Below are positions 16,991-25,079 of a DNA stretch of 64,000 nucleotides, piece after piece. Position 1 is the stretch's first letter, and each line of letters begins with the position of its first letter. Position numbers and translations under genes: made by a program. The notes under the pieces were generated by a model, which searched no databases, was not told where the DNA came from, and saw only the letters and a list, made by a program, of their open reading frames with translations. Origin of the DNA: CALROG01 sp943369755 (GTDB taxonomy: Bacteria; Pseudomonadota; Gammaproteobacteria; Burkholderiales; Burkholderiaceae_C); contig CALROG020000003.1 of the NCBI GenBank assembly GCA_943369755.1, positions 62,001 to 126,000 on the forward strand, in the 5' to 3' direction.

Positions 16991-17002
16991 GGCATCGCCC
17001 GG

Positions 17003-17305
17003 ATGCTGCGACTGACCCAGGCCCCCAACATCGCCATCGCGGCGCTTTGGGTTGACATGTTGTGCCAGGCTGGGCTGTCGGCCACCATGCAGCGCTACTT
17101 TCTGGGTTCGGTGGCCGGCGACTTGCCGCCTGACCAATGCTTGCCCGAAGTGTGGTTGACCGATGACTCGCAAGAGCAGCAGGCCCGTGCGCTGCTGCAC
17201 GAACTCAAACACTTGCCGCAGCGGCACTGGGTTTGTGCCTGCGGCGAAACGGTTGAAGGCGGCTTTGAGCAGTGCTGGAACTGCGGCCTGGCGATGCCGG
17301 GGTAA
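17003..17305 (+). CDS. DUF2007-type small protein with C-terminal zinc-ribbon-like tail
   Basis: 100 residues. The N-terminal ~70 residues have the ferredoxin-like DUF2007 pattern (putative signal-transducing proteins): AALWVDMLCQAGLSATMQRYFLGSVAGDLP, then EVWLTDDSQEQQARALLHEL. The tail WVCACGETVEGGFEQCWNCGL has C-x-C and C-x2-C pairs and probably binds zinc. It likely forms a two-gene unit with the preceding DUF3717/DUF1289 gene. Its 3' end is 7 bases from the convergent yaeQ stop. Function unknown. Confidence 0.8.
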   Translation: MLRLTQAPNIAIAALWVDMLCQAGLSATMQRYFLGSVAGDLPPDQCLPEVWLTDDSQEQQARALLHELKHLPQRHWVCACGETVEGGFEQCWNCGLAMPG

Positions 17306-17312
17306 CGCTGCG

Positions 17313-17873
17313 CTATCGCAGCTTGACCGGCTCGACGTCCACTGTGTTGTTGCCGTCGCCCAGCATCAGCACGCCTTCTTGCAGCGTGGCCTGCAGTTGC
17401 ATGCTGCGCTGGGCCAGCTTGGCCAAGGCCTGCGACGCCAGCGTGGGCACCCGGAACACGCTCAGATTTCGCGGCCGCGTGAGCTTGGTTTCAATGCCGC
17501 GCCACCAGATTTCAGCCGCGTGATGAAAGCAGTACACCATGACCTGGTCGGCCTTGCCGCAGGCCTTGGAGACCGGCTTGTCCTCTGGCTGGCCGACCTC
17601 GATCCATAGCCGGGTCTGGCCGGTGAAGTCGCGCAAATAGACGTCTGGGTCGTCCGGGTCGGAAAGCCCGGCACCAAAGCCCAGGGTGCCGTCACCATTG
17701 CACACGGTCTGCAGTTGGTGGGCGTTGATGGCCAGCGCCGCCAGCCGGATCATCATGCGTTCGTCGGTTTCGCTCGGGTGGCGGGCCAGCGTCAGGGCAT
17801 GGTCGGCGTAGTAGCCGTGGTCAATGTCGGCGATTTGCAGCGCCGCTTTGAAGATGGTTGATTTCAGCGCCAT
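17313..17873 (-). CDS. yaeQ: YaeQ family protein
   Basis: 186 residues, the normal length for YaeQ, a small conserved protein with a PD-(D/E)XK nuclease-like fold and no firmly established reaction. Recognised by MALKSTIFKAALQIADIDHGYYADHALTLARHPSETDERMMIRLAALAINA and by the WIEVGQPEDKPVSKACGKADQV segment, which carries the nuclease-like Glu and Lys residues. The start overlaps the purB stop by one base (TGATG), so it is translationally coupled to purB. Confidence 0.95.
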   Translation of the reverse strand: MALKSTIFKAALQIADIDHGYYADHALTLARHPSETDERMMIRLAALAINAHQLQTVCNGDGTLGFGAGLSDPDDPDVYLRDFTGQTRLWIEVGQPEDKPVSKACGKADQVMVYCFHHAAEIWWRGIETKLTRPRNLSVFRVPTLASQALAKLAQRSMQLQATLQEGVLMLGDGNNTVDVEPVKLR

Positions 17874-19252
17874 CAGGCCCGCCGGGCCAATGCGGCCGCC
17901 AGACCTGTATAGCTGGCCGGGGTCATGGCCAGCAGGCGGTCTTTTTCGGCTTGCGGAATCTCCAGCGAGCGGATCAACCCGTGCAAGTCTTCAGCGCGCA
18001 CCGTCTTGCCACGGGTAACTTCTTTCAGCGCTTCATAGGCACCCGACACGCCGTAGCGGCGCATCACCGTCTGAATGGGCTCGGCCAGCACCTCCCAGGC
18101 GGCGTTCAGGTCGTCGGCCAGGGCCTCCTGGTTCAGCTCCAGCTTGTTCAGTCCGGTTAACAGCGACTGGTGCGCCAGTACCGCATAGCCCAGCGCCACG
18201 CCCATGTTGCGCAGCACCGTGCTGTCGGTCAGGTCGCGCTGCCAGCGGCTGACTGGCAGCTTCTCGCTCAAGTGGCGCAGCAGCGCGTTGGCCAGGCCAA
18301 GGTTGCCCTCGGCGTTCTCAAAGTCAATTGGGTTGACCTTGTGTGGCATGGTGGACGAGCCAATCTCGCCGGCCTTGAGCCGCTGCTTGAAGTAGCCCAG
18401 GCTCACATAACCCCAGATGTCGCGCGACAAGTCCACCAGAATCGTGTTGGTGCGTGCCACGGCGTCAAACAGCTCGGCCATGTAGTCGTGCGGCTCAATC
18501 TGGGTGCTGTAGGGCTGAAAGCTCAGGCCCAGGCCCATCGGCTCTGGCGTTTCGACCACCTTGCGGGCAAACGCCTCCCAGTCAAAGTCGGGCCAGGCTG
18601 CCAGGTGGGCGTTGTAGTTGCCCACCGCGCCGTTCATTTTGGCCATCAGCTTCACGGTGCCAACCCGCTCGCGTGCGGCGACCAGGCGCACCACCACATT
18701 GGCCAGCTCTTTGCCCACCGTGGTGGGGCTGGCGGTCTGGCCATGGGTGCGGCTGAGCATGGGCACTGCGGCGTGGGCGTGGGCCATCTCGCGCAGTTTG
18801 GCAATTACCGCGTCCAGCCCGGGCAGCAGCGCGGTGTCACGCCCACCCTTGAGTTGAAGCGCGTGGCTGGTGTTGTTGATGTCTTCGCTGGTGCAAGCAA
18901 AGTGCACGAACTCGCTGGCCGCCTTCAGTTCGGGGCGAGCCTCGAATTTGGACTTGATCCAGTACTCCACCGCCTTCACGTCGTGGTTGGTGGTCTTCTC
19001 GATTTCCTTGATTGCCAGGGCGTCAGCTTCCGAGAAATTCTTTACCAAGCCCAGCAAGTAAGTGCGTGCTCCGGGGCTAAGGGGCTTGAATTCGGCAAAA
19101 CCGGCATCGCTCAAGCTGATGAACCAGGCAATTTCTACCTGCACCCGGCGGTGCATGTAGCCTTGCTCGCTCATCAGCGGGCGCAGGGTGGCGAGCTTGG
19201 CCGCATAGCGGCCGTCCAGCGGCGAAAGCGCCGCAATCGTCGAGACAGTCAT
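17873..19252 (-). CDS. purB: Adenylosuccinate lyase PurB
   Basis: 459 residues from the ATG at 19252, matching the ~456-residue PurB of enterobacteria. The frame is open far upstream, but that part is unrelated sequence. PurB splits SAICAR and adenylosuccinate, releasing fumarate, in purine synthesis. Visible motifs include the N-terminal LSPLDGRYAAK, KTTNHDVKAVEYWIK, FACTSEDINNTSHAL, RTHGQTASPTTVGKEL and the signature GSSTMPHKVNPIDFENAEGN with its flexible catalytic Ser loop. It is coupled to yaeQ downstream and divergent from gst. Confidence 0.98.
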   Translation of the reverse strand: MTVSTIAALSPLDGRYAAKLATLRPLMSEQGYMHRRVQVEIAWFISLSDAGFAEFKPLSPGARTYLLGLVKNFSEADALAIKEIEKTTNHDVKAVEYWIKSKFEARPELKAASEFVHFACTSEDINNTSHALQLKGGRDTALLPGLDAVIAKLREMAHAHAAVPMLSRTHGQTASPTTVGKELANVVVRLVAARERVGTVKLMAKMNGAVGNYNAHLAAWPDFDWEAFARKVVETPEPMGLGLSFQPYSTQIEPHDYMAELFDAVARTNTILVDLSRDIWGYVSLGYFKQRLKAGEIGSSTMPHKVNPIDFENAEGNLGLANALLRHLSEKLPVSRWQRDLTDSTVLRNMGVALGYAVLAHQSLLTGLNKLELNQEALADDLNAAWEVLAEPIQTVMRRYGVSGAYEALKEVTRGKTVRAEDLHGLIRSLEIPQAEKDRLLAMTPASYTGLAAALARRA

Positions 19253-19387
19253 GGCGCTGATTGTAGGCGGCAGCCTTTTGCGACCAGGGGGGTCAAGGGC
19301 TGTCGCTGCCCTGCCACAGCCAAAGTGCGCCCATGTCCTAAAATCGCGTGCAAATTCATAAGTCGAACATCCAGAGAGAACCACCCC

Positions 19388-20002
19388 ATGAAGTTGATCG
19401 GAGCCGTTAACAGCCCCTACGTGCGCAAAGTGCGCATCGTCATGGCTGAAAAGAAGCTGGACTATCAGTTTGTGCCCGAAGACGTTTGGTCTGCTGACAC
19501 CACCATCGGGCAGTCCAATCCGCTGGGCAAAGTACCTTGCCTGGTGATGGAAGGCGGCGAGGCCCTGTTTGACTCGCGTGTGATCGTTGAATACCTGGAC
19601 ACGCTCTCGCCGGTGGGCAAGCTGATTTCGGCCCAGGGCCGCGAACGCGCCGAAGTCAAAACCTGGGAAGCGCTGGCCGACGGAGCGCTGGACGCCCTGA
19701 TTCTGGCCCGGCTTGAGGCCAATTGGGCAGGGCGCACCAAGGCCCAGCGCAGCCAGGCCTGGATCGACCGCCAGTTGGGCAAGGCCCACGCCAGCCTGGA
19801 AGCCATGAGCAGGGGGCTGGGGGAAAAACCGTTCTGCTCTGGCATCCACATGACGCTGGCCGACATCGCCGTGGGCTGCGCGCTGGGCTACCTGGACTTT
19901 CGGTTTGCGCACATTGACTGGCGCACCCCGTACCCGAACCTGGCCCGCCTGTACGAAAAGCTGGCGCTACGCCCCAGCTTTTCCGATACCAAACCAGCCT
20001 AG
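19388..20002 (+). CDS. Glutathione S-transferase family protein
   Basis: 204 residues from ATG 19388, preceded by a gagaga ribosome site. The N-terminal thioredoxin-like domain (MKLIGAVNSPYVRKVRIVMAEKKLDY, NPLGKVPCLVMEGGEALFDSRVIVEYLD) has the SPYVRKV active-site region and the cis-Pro in VPCL with the glutathione-contacting DSR. The C-terminal helical domain follows. It resembles YibF-like and other small bacterial GSTs. A frame open upstream to 18170 is antisense to purB and was not used. The substrate is unknown. Confidence 0.93.
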   Translation: MKLIGAVNSPYVRKVRIVMAEKKLDYQFVPEDVWSADTTIGQSNPLGKVPCLVMEGGEALFDSRVIVEYLDTLSPVGKLISAQGRERAEVKTWEALADGALDALILARLEANWAGRTKAQRSQAWIDRQLGKAHASLEAMSRGLGEKPFCSGIHMTLADIAVGCALGYLDFRFAHIDWRTPYPNLARLYEKLALRPSFSDTKPA

Positions 20003-20200
20003 CCACCGAGTGCGCGCGGCTGGTGCGCTGTAAGGCACACAGCGCAGGTTCAGCTACTGGTTCTGTCGGGGCGCCACCTATTCTGACGCGGGGGGCCTGC
20101 GACACTGCCGCCGTGCGCACCAAAAGCCTTTGAGCCGAACAATGAAATGCAAAATCTAAAACATCGCGCTTGACACAATGGGAAGGCCCACTAGAAGTGG
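20003..20200. other. Intergenic DNA, gst to accessory gene block
   Basis: No coding support was found. It marks the left edge of a 2-kb block of small accessory genes. The heptamer GCCTAAC (minus strand, 20206-20200) overlaps the next gene's stop codon. Confidence 0.5.
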
Positions 20201-20581
20201 TTAGGCCTCACCACGCTTGAGCAAGTGCACGGCGGTGGCGATGATAAGCAAGACCAGCGCCAGTATGTCCGCCTTCACGACAGTGGACAAGGCAGCGTTG
20301 TAGTTGCCAACAGAGATGGCGAGCGCAAGAAACGCGACCACACTTGCCCAGGCTGCAATCAGTGCGAGGTTGTACAGGTGACGGTGGAAGGCCGCGTAGG
20401 CAAGAAAGCCTGCCAGCAAGCCGAAAAGCACCGCTCGATGGCGCAGGAGGATCTCGAGGTTCGAGTCCTGCACTGCAATGCCATACAGGCTGGACAGCTT
20501 GGCGGCGCTCACAACACCGATGAGTGGTAGCGCGTGTATCAGCGCAACAACGAGCAAGACAGCGGGGACGACGAAGCGCAT
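20201..20581 (-). CDS. Small four-helix membrane protein of unknown function
   Basis: 126 residues from ATG 20581; the longer open frame to 20836 has no family character. Four hydrophobic segments are visible (MRFVVPAVLLVVALIHALPLIGVV; VLFGLLAGFLAYAAF; LALIAAWASVVAFLALAI; ILALVLLIIATAVHLL). I recall similar small membrane proteins in proteobacteria that databases sometimes mislabel as phosphopantetheine adenylyltransferase; no catalytic motif supports that name here. The last gene of a three-gene minus-strand accessory block; the stop lies inside the heptamer GCCTAAC. Confidence 0.75.
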   Translation of the reverse strand: MRFVVPAVLLVVALIHALPLIGVVSAAKLSSLYGIAVQDSNLEILLRHRAVLFGLLAGFLAYAAFHRHLYNLALIAAWASVVAFLALAISVGNYNAALSTVVKADILALVLLIIATAVHLLKRGEA

Positions 20582-20718
20582 GGCAGTTGTGAAATGTTTT
20601 GACCCAAGGGTTGTACCGCGGCACCAGGCCCCGGGCGATGACCTCCCAAGTAATGTTGGTTGTGCGGCCTGACCAGGTTGCAAAAAATCAGATTTCCGCC
20701 AGGCCGCATGCGGGTAGC

Positions 20719-21171
20719 TCAAGATGTGATCGGGGCTGCCAGCGCCTCGGCTGTGCCTTTTGCGGCAATGCGGTGCAGCGTGCGCTCCAGCGCAGCGGTA
20801 TCTGGATAGATACGCACGCTGGTCACTCGCCCCCACCTGATCTCGATCAGGTTGACGCCTTCAGCCGAAGTTTTGACGCCATCTGTTCCGAGGTTTGTCT
20901 CCGTCCAGATCGCCTCGACCTGTGTGTGCCACGGCCAACCTGCGACTCTCACCTCGAGCAGGGTGAAGCTGATCCCATTCAACAGTCGAAGAAGCCGCTC
21001 ATACCAGGCTCGAATGGCTTGCGGCGTTCTGCGTGTTCCAGACAGCGCGTGTGTGCCAACAAAGTAGTGAACAGCATTGGGCGAAAGCTCGTCCGTAATG
21101 GCCTCAATTCGCCCTTTGCTGAGCCCTGCGAACGCGGCTGCTATTTTTTTGCGAACGACTGCGTGATACAT
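20719..21171 (-). CDS. NTF2/SnoaL-like protein
   Basis: 150 residues with the cone-shaped alpha+beta NTF2/SnoaL pattern: an N-terminal helix (VVRKKIAAAFAGLSKGRIEAITDELSPNAVHYFVG), the RTPQAIRAWYERLLRLL helix and C-terminal strands (VNLIEIRWGRVTSVRIYPDTAALERTL). Members bind or isomerise small hydrophobic molecules, and many have no known substrate. It is 137 bases upstream of the four-helix membrane gene on the same strand. Such small soluble proteins are common in accessory DNA and integron cassettes. Confidence 0.82.
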   Translation of the reverse strand: MYHAVVRKKIAAAFAGLSKGRIEAITDELSPNAVHYFVGTHALSGTRRTPQAIRAWYERLLRLLNGISFTLLEVRVAGWPWHTQVEAIWTETNLGTDGVKTSAEGVNLIEIRWGRVTSVRIYPDTAALERTLHRIAAKGTAEALAAPITS

Positions 21172-21285
21172 GGCGACCTCGTTGATACGGCCTTACGTTT
21201 GAGGCCACCGGCACGCAGCATGCGCCGCGCAGCGGCAACCTGCTGCTGTATGTCCGAGTGGGCCGACCAGTTGGGCTGCATTTGC

Positions 21286-21741
21286 TTACGGTGCAGCATG
21301 ACCGCCTCCGACCACAGATATGACACGAAGAATACTTTTTGCCGCGCTTTCTGAATATGGCTGAACGCTACATAGACTAACTCGCATCTCCGTATCAGCA
21401 AAAAATATATGCTTTTCTCCAACTTTTAGATAAGCGGGACAGGACGTGGCATTGAATACATTGGAATTGCTGGGTGGACGCCCTGCTATCACCTCCACCT
21501 GCGATAGATTTACGGTCTGACGGTCTGAATAAGTTTGGCTTGGAATCGAGTCAATTTTGACGATTACAGCAGCAAATATATTCGGACTTTTCGAAAGTTT
21601 TCGCTCCCATTGATCAGTAGCAAACTTTCTCCATTCCGTTTGCATGTGCTCATTCAAAGGTGGCGGCTCCGGTACGCAAGAGCAAGCATTTGCGATAGCG
21701 GAAGCGAATAAAAAGAGTGCAGCAATAAGGGTGTTTTTCAT
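21286..21741 (-). CDS. Secreted protein with N-terminal Cys-x-Cys-x-Pro (TIMP/NTR-like), function unknown
   Basis: 151 residues from ATG 21741 (a TTG at 21750 is less likely). A clear signal peptide MKNTLIAALFLFASAIANA is followed directly by CSCVPEPPP. A mature N-terminal C-x-C-x-P, then a strand pattern (NIFAAVIVKIDSI, VNLSQVEVIAG) and later cysteines (ATSCPAYL, SLCSVQ) resembles bacterial NTR/TIMP-like domains, but this is a weak match by eye. Base composition is clearly AT-richer than the surroundings. The start is preceded by GTTGGGC-ATC-ATG, which looks like an integron cassette junction. Function not known. Confidence 0.72.
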   Translation of the reverse strand: MKNTLIAALFLFASAIANACSCVPEPPPLNEHMQTEWRKFATDQWERKLSKSPNIFAAVIVKIDSIPSQTYSDRQTVNLSQVEVIAGRPPSNSNVFNATSCPAYLKVGEKHIFFADTEMRVSLCSVQPYSESAAKSILRVISVVGGGHAAP

Positions 21742-22025
21742 GATGCCCAACGCAATGTCGACGAGCGCCTATCCTGGCATTCCCAAGCTAGACGGCGAAA
21801 TAAACTGGGCAAGCGCCTTTTGGCGCCGCCACGCAGCACGGCGCAACGCCGCTTGCAGCCTGCATTCTCGGCGCATTGAGTGTGCATGAATATGGTCGGC
21901 ATGATGTTCACCAAACCCGTCTCCTGTATCGCCCAGCCGCCCCGGTTGCGGGTTCAGCTACGGGGGGTCATTCGCTGCAAGCACTATAGCTTGCGATCCG
22001 AAGAAACTTACCCGGCGCTGGGCCG
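21742..22025. other. Intergenic DNA between accessory block and fatty-acid operon
   Basis: 284 bases with no supported gene. It holds the heptamer GCCCAAC (plus strand, 21745-21751) and a short self-complementary stretch GCAAGC-ACTATA-GCTTGC (21978-21995). No terminator with a U tract was seen. Confidence 0.5.
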
Positions 22026-22454
22026 TTAGCGGTTGGCCCGGCGTTTCAGCCAGCGCATCAGCCCGCCCACCAGCGGCAGCTTTTCGTACAGCTCTTCGGC
22101 CGCGTCCCAGTAGTCGCGGTGCGCCTGAATGCGCCCGTCCGGTGCCAGCACCAGATGGGAGCCGCCGTGCACCACTTGCGCCACACCTTTGTGGAAGTTG
22201 CGAAACCCAAAGCGGAATTCCCAGACCAAAAAGCACTGGTTGCCGTCAACCACGCGCTGGGTGATTTCAAAGCGCGGGTTGTCCAGCGCCACATACATAT
22301 GGCTGAAGATGCGCTGCACTTCGGCCAGGCCGCGCACTTCGTTGAACGGGTCTTTGAATGTTGCGTCAGCGGTATAAAGCTCGCCCATGTGGGCCACATC
22401 ACCCGGTGCCAGTGCCGAAAAGAATGCCTCGATGCGGGCGACGGCGTCTCTCAT
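22026..22454 (-). CDS. NTF2/SnoaL-like protein at the end of the fatty-acid modification operon
   Basis: 142 residues from ATG 22454, which overlaps the SDR stop (ATGA); the frame is open further upstream but coupling fixes this start. NTF2-like fold: MRDAVARIEAFFSALAPGDVAHMGELYTADATFKDPFNEVRG, then QRIFSHMYVALDNPRFEI, VWEFRFGFRN, GGSHLVLAPDGRIQAHRDYWDAAEELYEKLPLVGGLMRWLKRR. The DPFNEVRG and HRDYWDAAEELYEKLP segments recur in NTF2 genes that accompany CFA-like and SDR genes in Gram-negative stress operons. It probably binds a hydrophobic product or intermediate of the operon; no reaction is established. Confidence 0.85.
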   Translation of the reverse strand: MRDAVARIEAFFSALAPGDVAHMGELYTADATFKDPFNEVRGLAEVQRIFSHMYVALDNPRFEITQRVVDGNQCFLVWEFRFGFRNFHKGVAQVVHGGSHLVLAPDGRIQAHRDYWDAAEELYEKLPLVGGLMRWLKRRANR

Positions 22455-23296
22455 AGGCCGGTCAGGCGGCGAATGATTGAGAAGTACAACCGGTTGGGCA
22501 AAAGCTGCAGCGTTTTCATCCATAGCGTGAAGCGCCGGGGGAAGTGAATTTCGAACTTTCCTCGCCGCCAGCCCCGCAGGATCTCTTGCGCCGCCTGCTC
22601 GGGCGTGATCAGCGCGGGCATGCGGAACTGGTTTTGCGAGGTGAGCGGTGTTTCTACAAAGCCGGGGTTGACCATGCTCACGCCAATGCCGTGGTCGTGC
22701 AGGTCTACGTACAACGTCTCGCCCAGGTTGATCAGTGCGGCCTTGGTGGGGCCATAAGCCAGGCTCTTGGGCAGGCCTCGGTAGCCCGCCACGCTGCTGA
22801 CCAGGCTGATGTGGCCGCTGCGCCGCGCCAGCATGTGGGGCAGCACCGCGTCCAGCACATACAGGGCACCAACGTAGTTCACCTGTTCATGGCGCAGCAT
22901 CTCGGCCAGGTCGAACTCGGTGGCCCGCATCTCGCGGTAGTAGCCGGCGCAGTACAGCACGCAGTCCAGCGGGCTGACGGCAAAAATGGCCTGCGCCGCG
23001 CGGCGCACCGCCGCCGGGTCGCTGGCGTCCAGCGGCAGCGCATGGGCACCGGGGTGTTCAGCCACAAAGCTCGCCAGGGCCGCGGCATTGCGCGCCGAGA
23101 CGTAGACCCGCGCGCCTGCCGCATGCAGCGCCGACGCCGTGGCCCGGCCAATGCCGCTGGAGGCCCCGACCAGCCAGACAGTGCGCCCGGCCCAGTCTGG
23201 CTGCGGTGGATTCAAGGGCGCAAACCAGCCTGGTTTGCTATCGTTTTTATAGTGGCTCACGTTTATTGCGTGCGGGCTAGCGGCAGTTTTAATCAT
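22451..23296 (-). CDS. Short-chain dehydrogenase/reductase (SDR)
   Basis: 281 residues starting at ATG 23296, which overlaps the stop of the DUF3833 gene (ATGA). The Rossmann motif VGASSGIG is near residues 43-50 and the catalytic Ser and YGPTK (Tyr-x3-Lys) follow later, so it should be an active NAD(P)-dependent oxidoreductase. The first ~20 residues (MIKTAASPHAINVSHYKNDSK) have no SDR counterpart: they are encoded by a copy of the dispersed repeat (23237-23293), which also supplies the start codon region. It precedes the NTF2-like gene with ATGA overlap. Confidence 0.93.
   Translation of the reverse strand: MIKTAASPHAINVSHYKNDSKPGWFAPLNPPQPDWAGRTVWLVGASSGIGRATASALHAAGARVYVSARNAAALASFVAEHPGAHALPLDASDPAAVRRAAQAIFAVSPLDCVLYCAGYYREMRATEFDLAEMLRHEQVNYVGALYVLDAVLPHMLARRSGHISLVSSVAGYRGLPKSLAYGPTKAALINLGETLYVDLHDHGIGVSMVNPGFVETPLTSQNQFRMPALITPEQAAQEILRGWRRGKFEIHFPRRFTLWMKTLQLLPNRLYFSIIRRLTGL
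23237..23293 (+). repeat. Dispersed ~57-bp repeat, copy C (inside the SDR 5' end)
   Basis: GCTATCGTTTTTATAGTGGC at 23237 continues with TCACG, TGCGGGCTA and a TTTT tail, matching the family. On the minus strand it encodes most of the first 20 residues of the SDR, so it has become coding sequence. Confidence 0.8.
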
Positions 23297-23829
23297 CTTT
23301 TCGTGAAGGACAGCGTCACTTCCCCAAGCTTGATACCGAACTTGCTCATCACCGCTTTGTTGAGCATCACGCGCTCGTTCATCAGGTACATCCAGTCGTC
23401 AAATTGCACTTCAATCACCCGGCCGTTCACCGGCAGGGCCATGGTGTATTGCCAGTTGAAAGCGTTGCCGCGTTCCTGGCCACGGGCTTCGCCCACCACG
23501 TCGCCCGCGGTGCCGGTGTAGCGCCCGTCTGCCAGCTTTTTCAGGCGCCAGATGCGGCGCTCTTTGGTGCCGTCGGAATAGCTGAAGTCTTCGTCCAGCA
23601 CGCCGTCGTCGCCCTGCCAGCTGCATTGCATGACCACCGTGAAGCGCCGCACCACCTTGCCCGAGCGGTCGGTAAAGATGCCCCAGGCGTCCAGGGTGCC
23701 GTTGAAGTACTGGCGCAGGTCCAGCACCGGTTTTTCGGCGGCGTAGTCGCTCGCCGTGGGGCTGGCGCAGCCGCCAAGGCTGGCAATTACCCCGGCGCCG
23801 GTGGCGGCAAGAAGAAGGCGACGTTTCAT
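23293..23829 (-). CDS. DUF3833 lipoprotein
   Basis: 178 residues from ATG 23829. The signal MKRRLLLAATGAGVIASLGGC has a lipobox (LGGC), so it is a lipoprotein. The domain shows the DUF3833 pattern: LDLRQYFNGTLDAWGIFTDRSGKVVRRFTVVMQCSWQGDDGVLDEDFSYSDGT, GTAGDVVGEARGQERGNAFNWQYTMALPV and FDDWMYLMNERVMLNKAVMSKFGIKLGEVTLSF. The fold probably forms a beta-barrel-like lipid- or ligand-binding pocket; function unproven. The start overlaps the MFS stop and the stop overlaps the SDR start (both ATGA), so it is locked into the operon. Confidence 0.93.
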   Translation of the reverse strand: MKRRLLLAATGAGVIASLGGCASPTASDYAAEKPVLDLRQYFNGTLDAWGIFTDRSGKVVRRFTVVMQCSWQGDDGVLDEDFSYSDGTKERRIWRLKKLADGRYTGTAGDVVGEARGQERGNAFNWQYTMALPVNGRVIEVQFDDWMYLMNERVMLNKAVMSKFGIKLGEVTLSFTKR

Positions 23830-25079
23830 GTGAGAACCTTGGGTCGGATGATGGTGAAGTACAGCGCCAGCGCGGCCAGCAGCTTGAGCACGCAGGGCAA
23901 CAGGCAATAGGCCACGACCAGGGCATTCAGTGCCCCTTCGTCGCGGGCCCCGGGCGCGTAGCCAAAAAACCCGAGCAGTGGCAGCGCCAGGCCGGCCGCC
24001 AGCGCAAGGTTGAGTTTGGTGGCGAAGTTCCACCAGCCAAAGTAGGCCCCTTCGGCCTGGCCCCGGTCACCCGCGTGGTGAATCACCCCGGCCAGCATGG
24101 CCCCGGGCAATGCCAGGTCGGTACCCAGCGCGACGCCCGAGAGCGCGCACACCAGAATGAAAGCCAGCACATCGCCCGTGCCTAGCTGGGTGGCCCAGAC
24201 AAACACCGCAATGGCCAGCACCATGCCAGCCAGCCAGCTGCGTGCCAGGCCAAAGCGGCCCACAGCCTTCAGCCAGAGCGGGATCGATAGCGCCGCGCAG
24301 AGAAAGTAGCTGCCCAAAAAGGCGGGCTCGATGCTGCGCGGTGCCTGCAGCCGGTCTTGCACAAAGAACAGCACCAGCGTGGCCGGCACTGCGCTGGCAA
24401 TACCGTTGAGCACAAACACCGCCAACAGGCGGCGAAAGGCCGGGCGCGAGAACGGCAGCCACAGGTTGCCGGGGGCCGGCGTACTGCGCGGCTGTGGCGT
24501 CGGGGCCCGCGACCAGGCCCACCAGCACAGCGCCAGCAGAGCGCAGAACACCGCCACCGTCCAGGCCAGGCCCAGCAGCAGCGGTAGCACCGAAGCCATC
24601 AAAACGCCGACCAGCCCCAGCCCTTCGCGCCACGAGACAATGCGGCTGCGCTGGGCTTCGTCGCCGCCCAGCATCGCGCCCCAGGACTGGTGGGCCACAC
24701 TCAACGCGCTGTAGCCCGCATACGTCAGCACCAGAATCAGCGTTGCCCACAGCACCAGTGCGCCGGGTTCGCGGGTGGGCGGAAAGAACAGCAAGGCAAA
24801 GCCAGCGGCCAGCACCACGGCGGCGGCGGCACCAAAGCGCAGTACCGCGCGCGGTGAGCGGGCAAACAGCCGGTCGGTGGCGCGCCCGATGAACGGGTCA
24901 ATAAAGGCATCAAACAGCCGTGTGCCCAGCAGCACGGCCCCCAGGGTGGCCAGTGGCACGCCAAACTCGCGCGCATAGTGGTTCGGCAAAATCACATACA
25001 GCGGCAGGGCCACAAACGCCAGCGGCAAGCCCAGCAGGCCATAGGCCAGCCCGGCGCGCCAGCTGAAAACCTGGCTCAC
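23826..25079 (-). CDS. MFS transporter (GPH/MelB-like), operon member
   Basis: 417 residues from a GTG at 25079 that overlaps the chalcone-isomerase-like stop (GTGA); the frame is open 21 codons further. About 12 transmembrane helices. The sequence GTRLFDAFIDPFIGRATDRLF is the GPH/MelB-type loop motif (xDxxxDPxxGxxxDR). Known relatives are Na+ or H+ sugar symporters, but the members found in CFA-DUF3833-SDR operons have no known substrate; lipid or precursor transport is only a guess. Confidence 0.9.
   Translation of the reverse strand: MSQVFSWRAGLAYGLLGLPLAFVALPLYVILPNHYAREFGVPLATLGAVLLGTRLFDAFIDPFIGRATDRLFARSPRAVLRFGAAAAVVLAAGFALLFFPPTREPGALVLWATLILVLTYAGYSALSVAHQSWGAMLGGDEAQRSRIVSWREGLGLVGVLMASVLPLLLGLAWTVAVFCALLALCWWAWSRAPTPQPRSTPAPGNLWLPFSRPAFRRLLAVFVLNGIASAVPATLVLFFVQDRLQAPRSIEPAFLGSYFLCAALSIPLWLKAVGRFGLARSWLAGMVLAIAVFVWATQLGTGDVLAFILVCALSGVALGTDLALPGAMLAGVIHHAGDRGQAEGAYFGWWNFATKLNLALAAGLALPLLGFFGYAPGARDEGALNALVVAYCLLPCVLKLLAALALYFTIIRPKVLT

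Noticed and set aside
19253..19912. Upstream extension of the purB frame (to 679 residues)
   Set aside because: The extra sequence is antisense to gst and has no lyase homology; PurB length and conserved start fit ATG 19252.
20458..20468. GGTTCGAGTCC, a tRNA T-loop-like sequence
   Set aside because: It lies inside the coding sequence of the four-helix membrane protein and has no acceptor, D or anticodon stems around it.
20200..21751. A complete integron with integrase
   Set aside because: No intI gene and no complete attC structure is visible; only isolated core-like heptamers remain as a weak signal.
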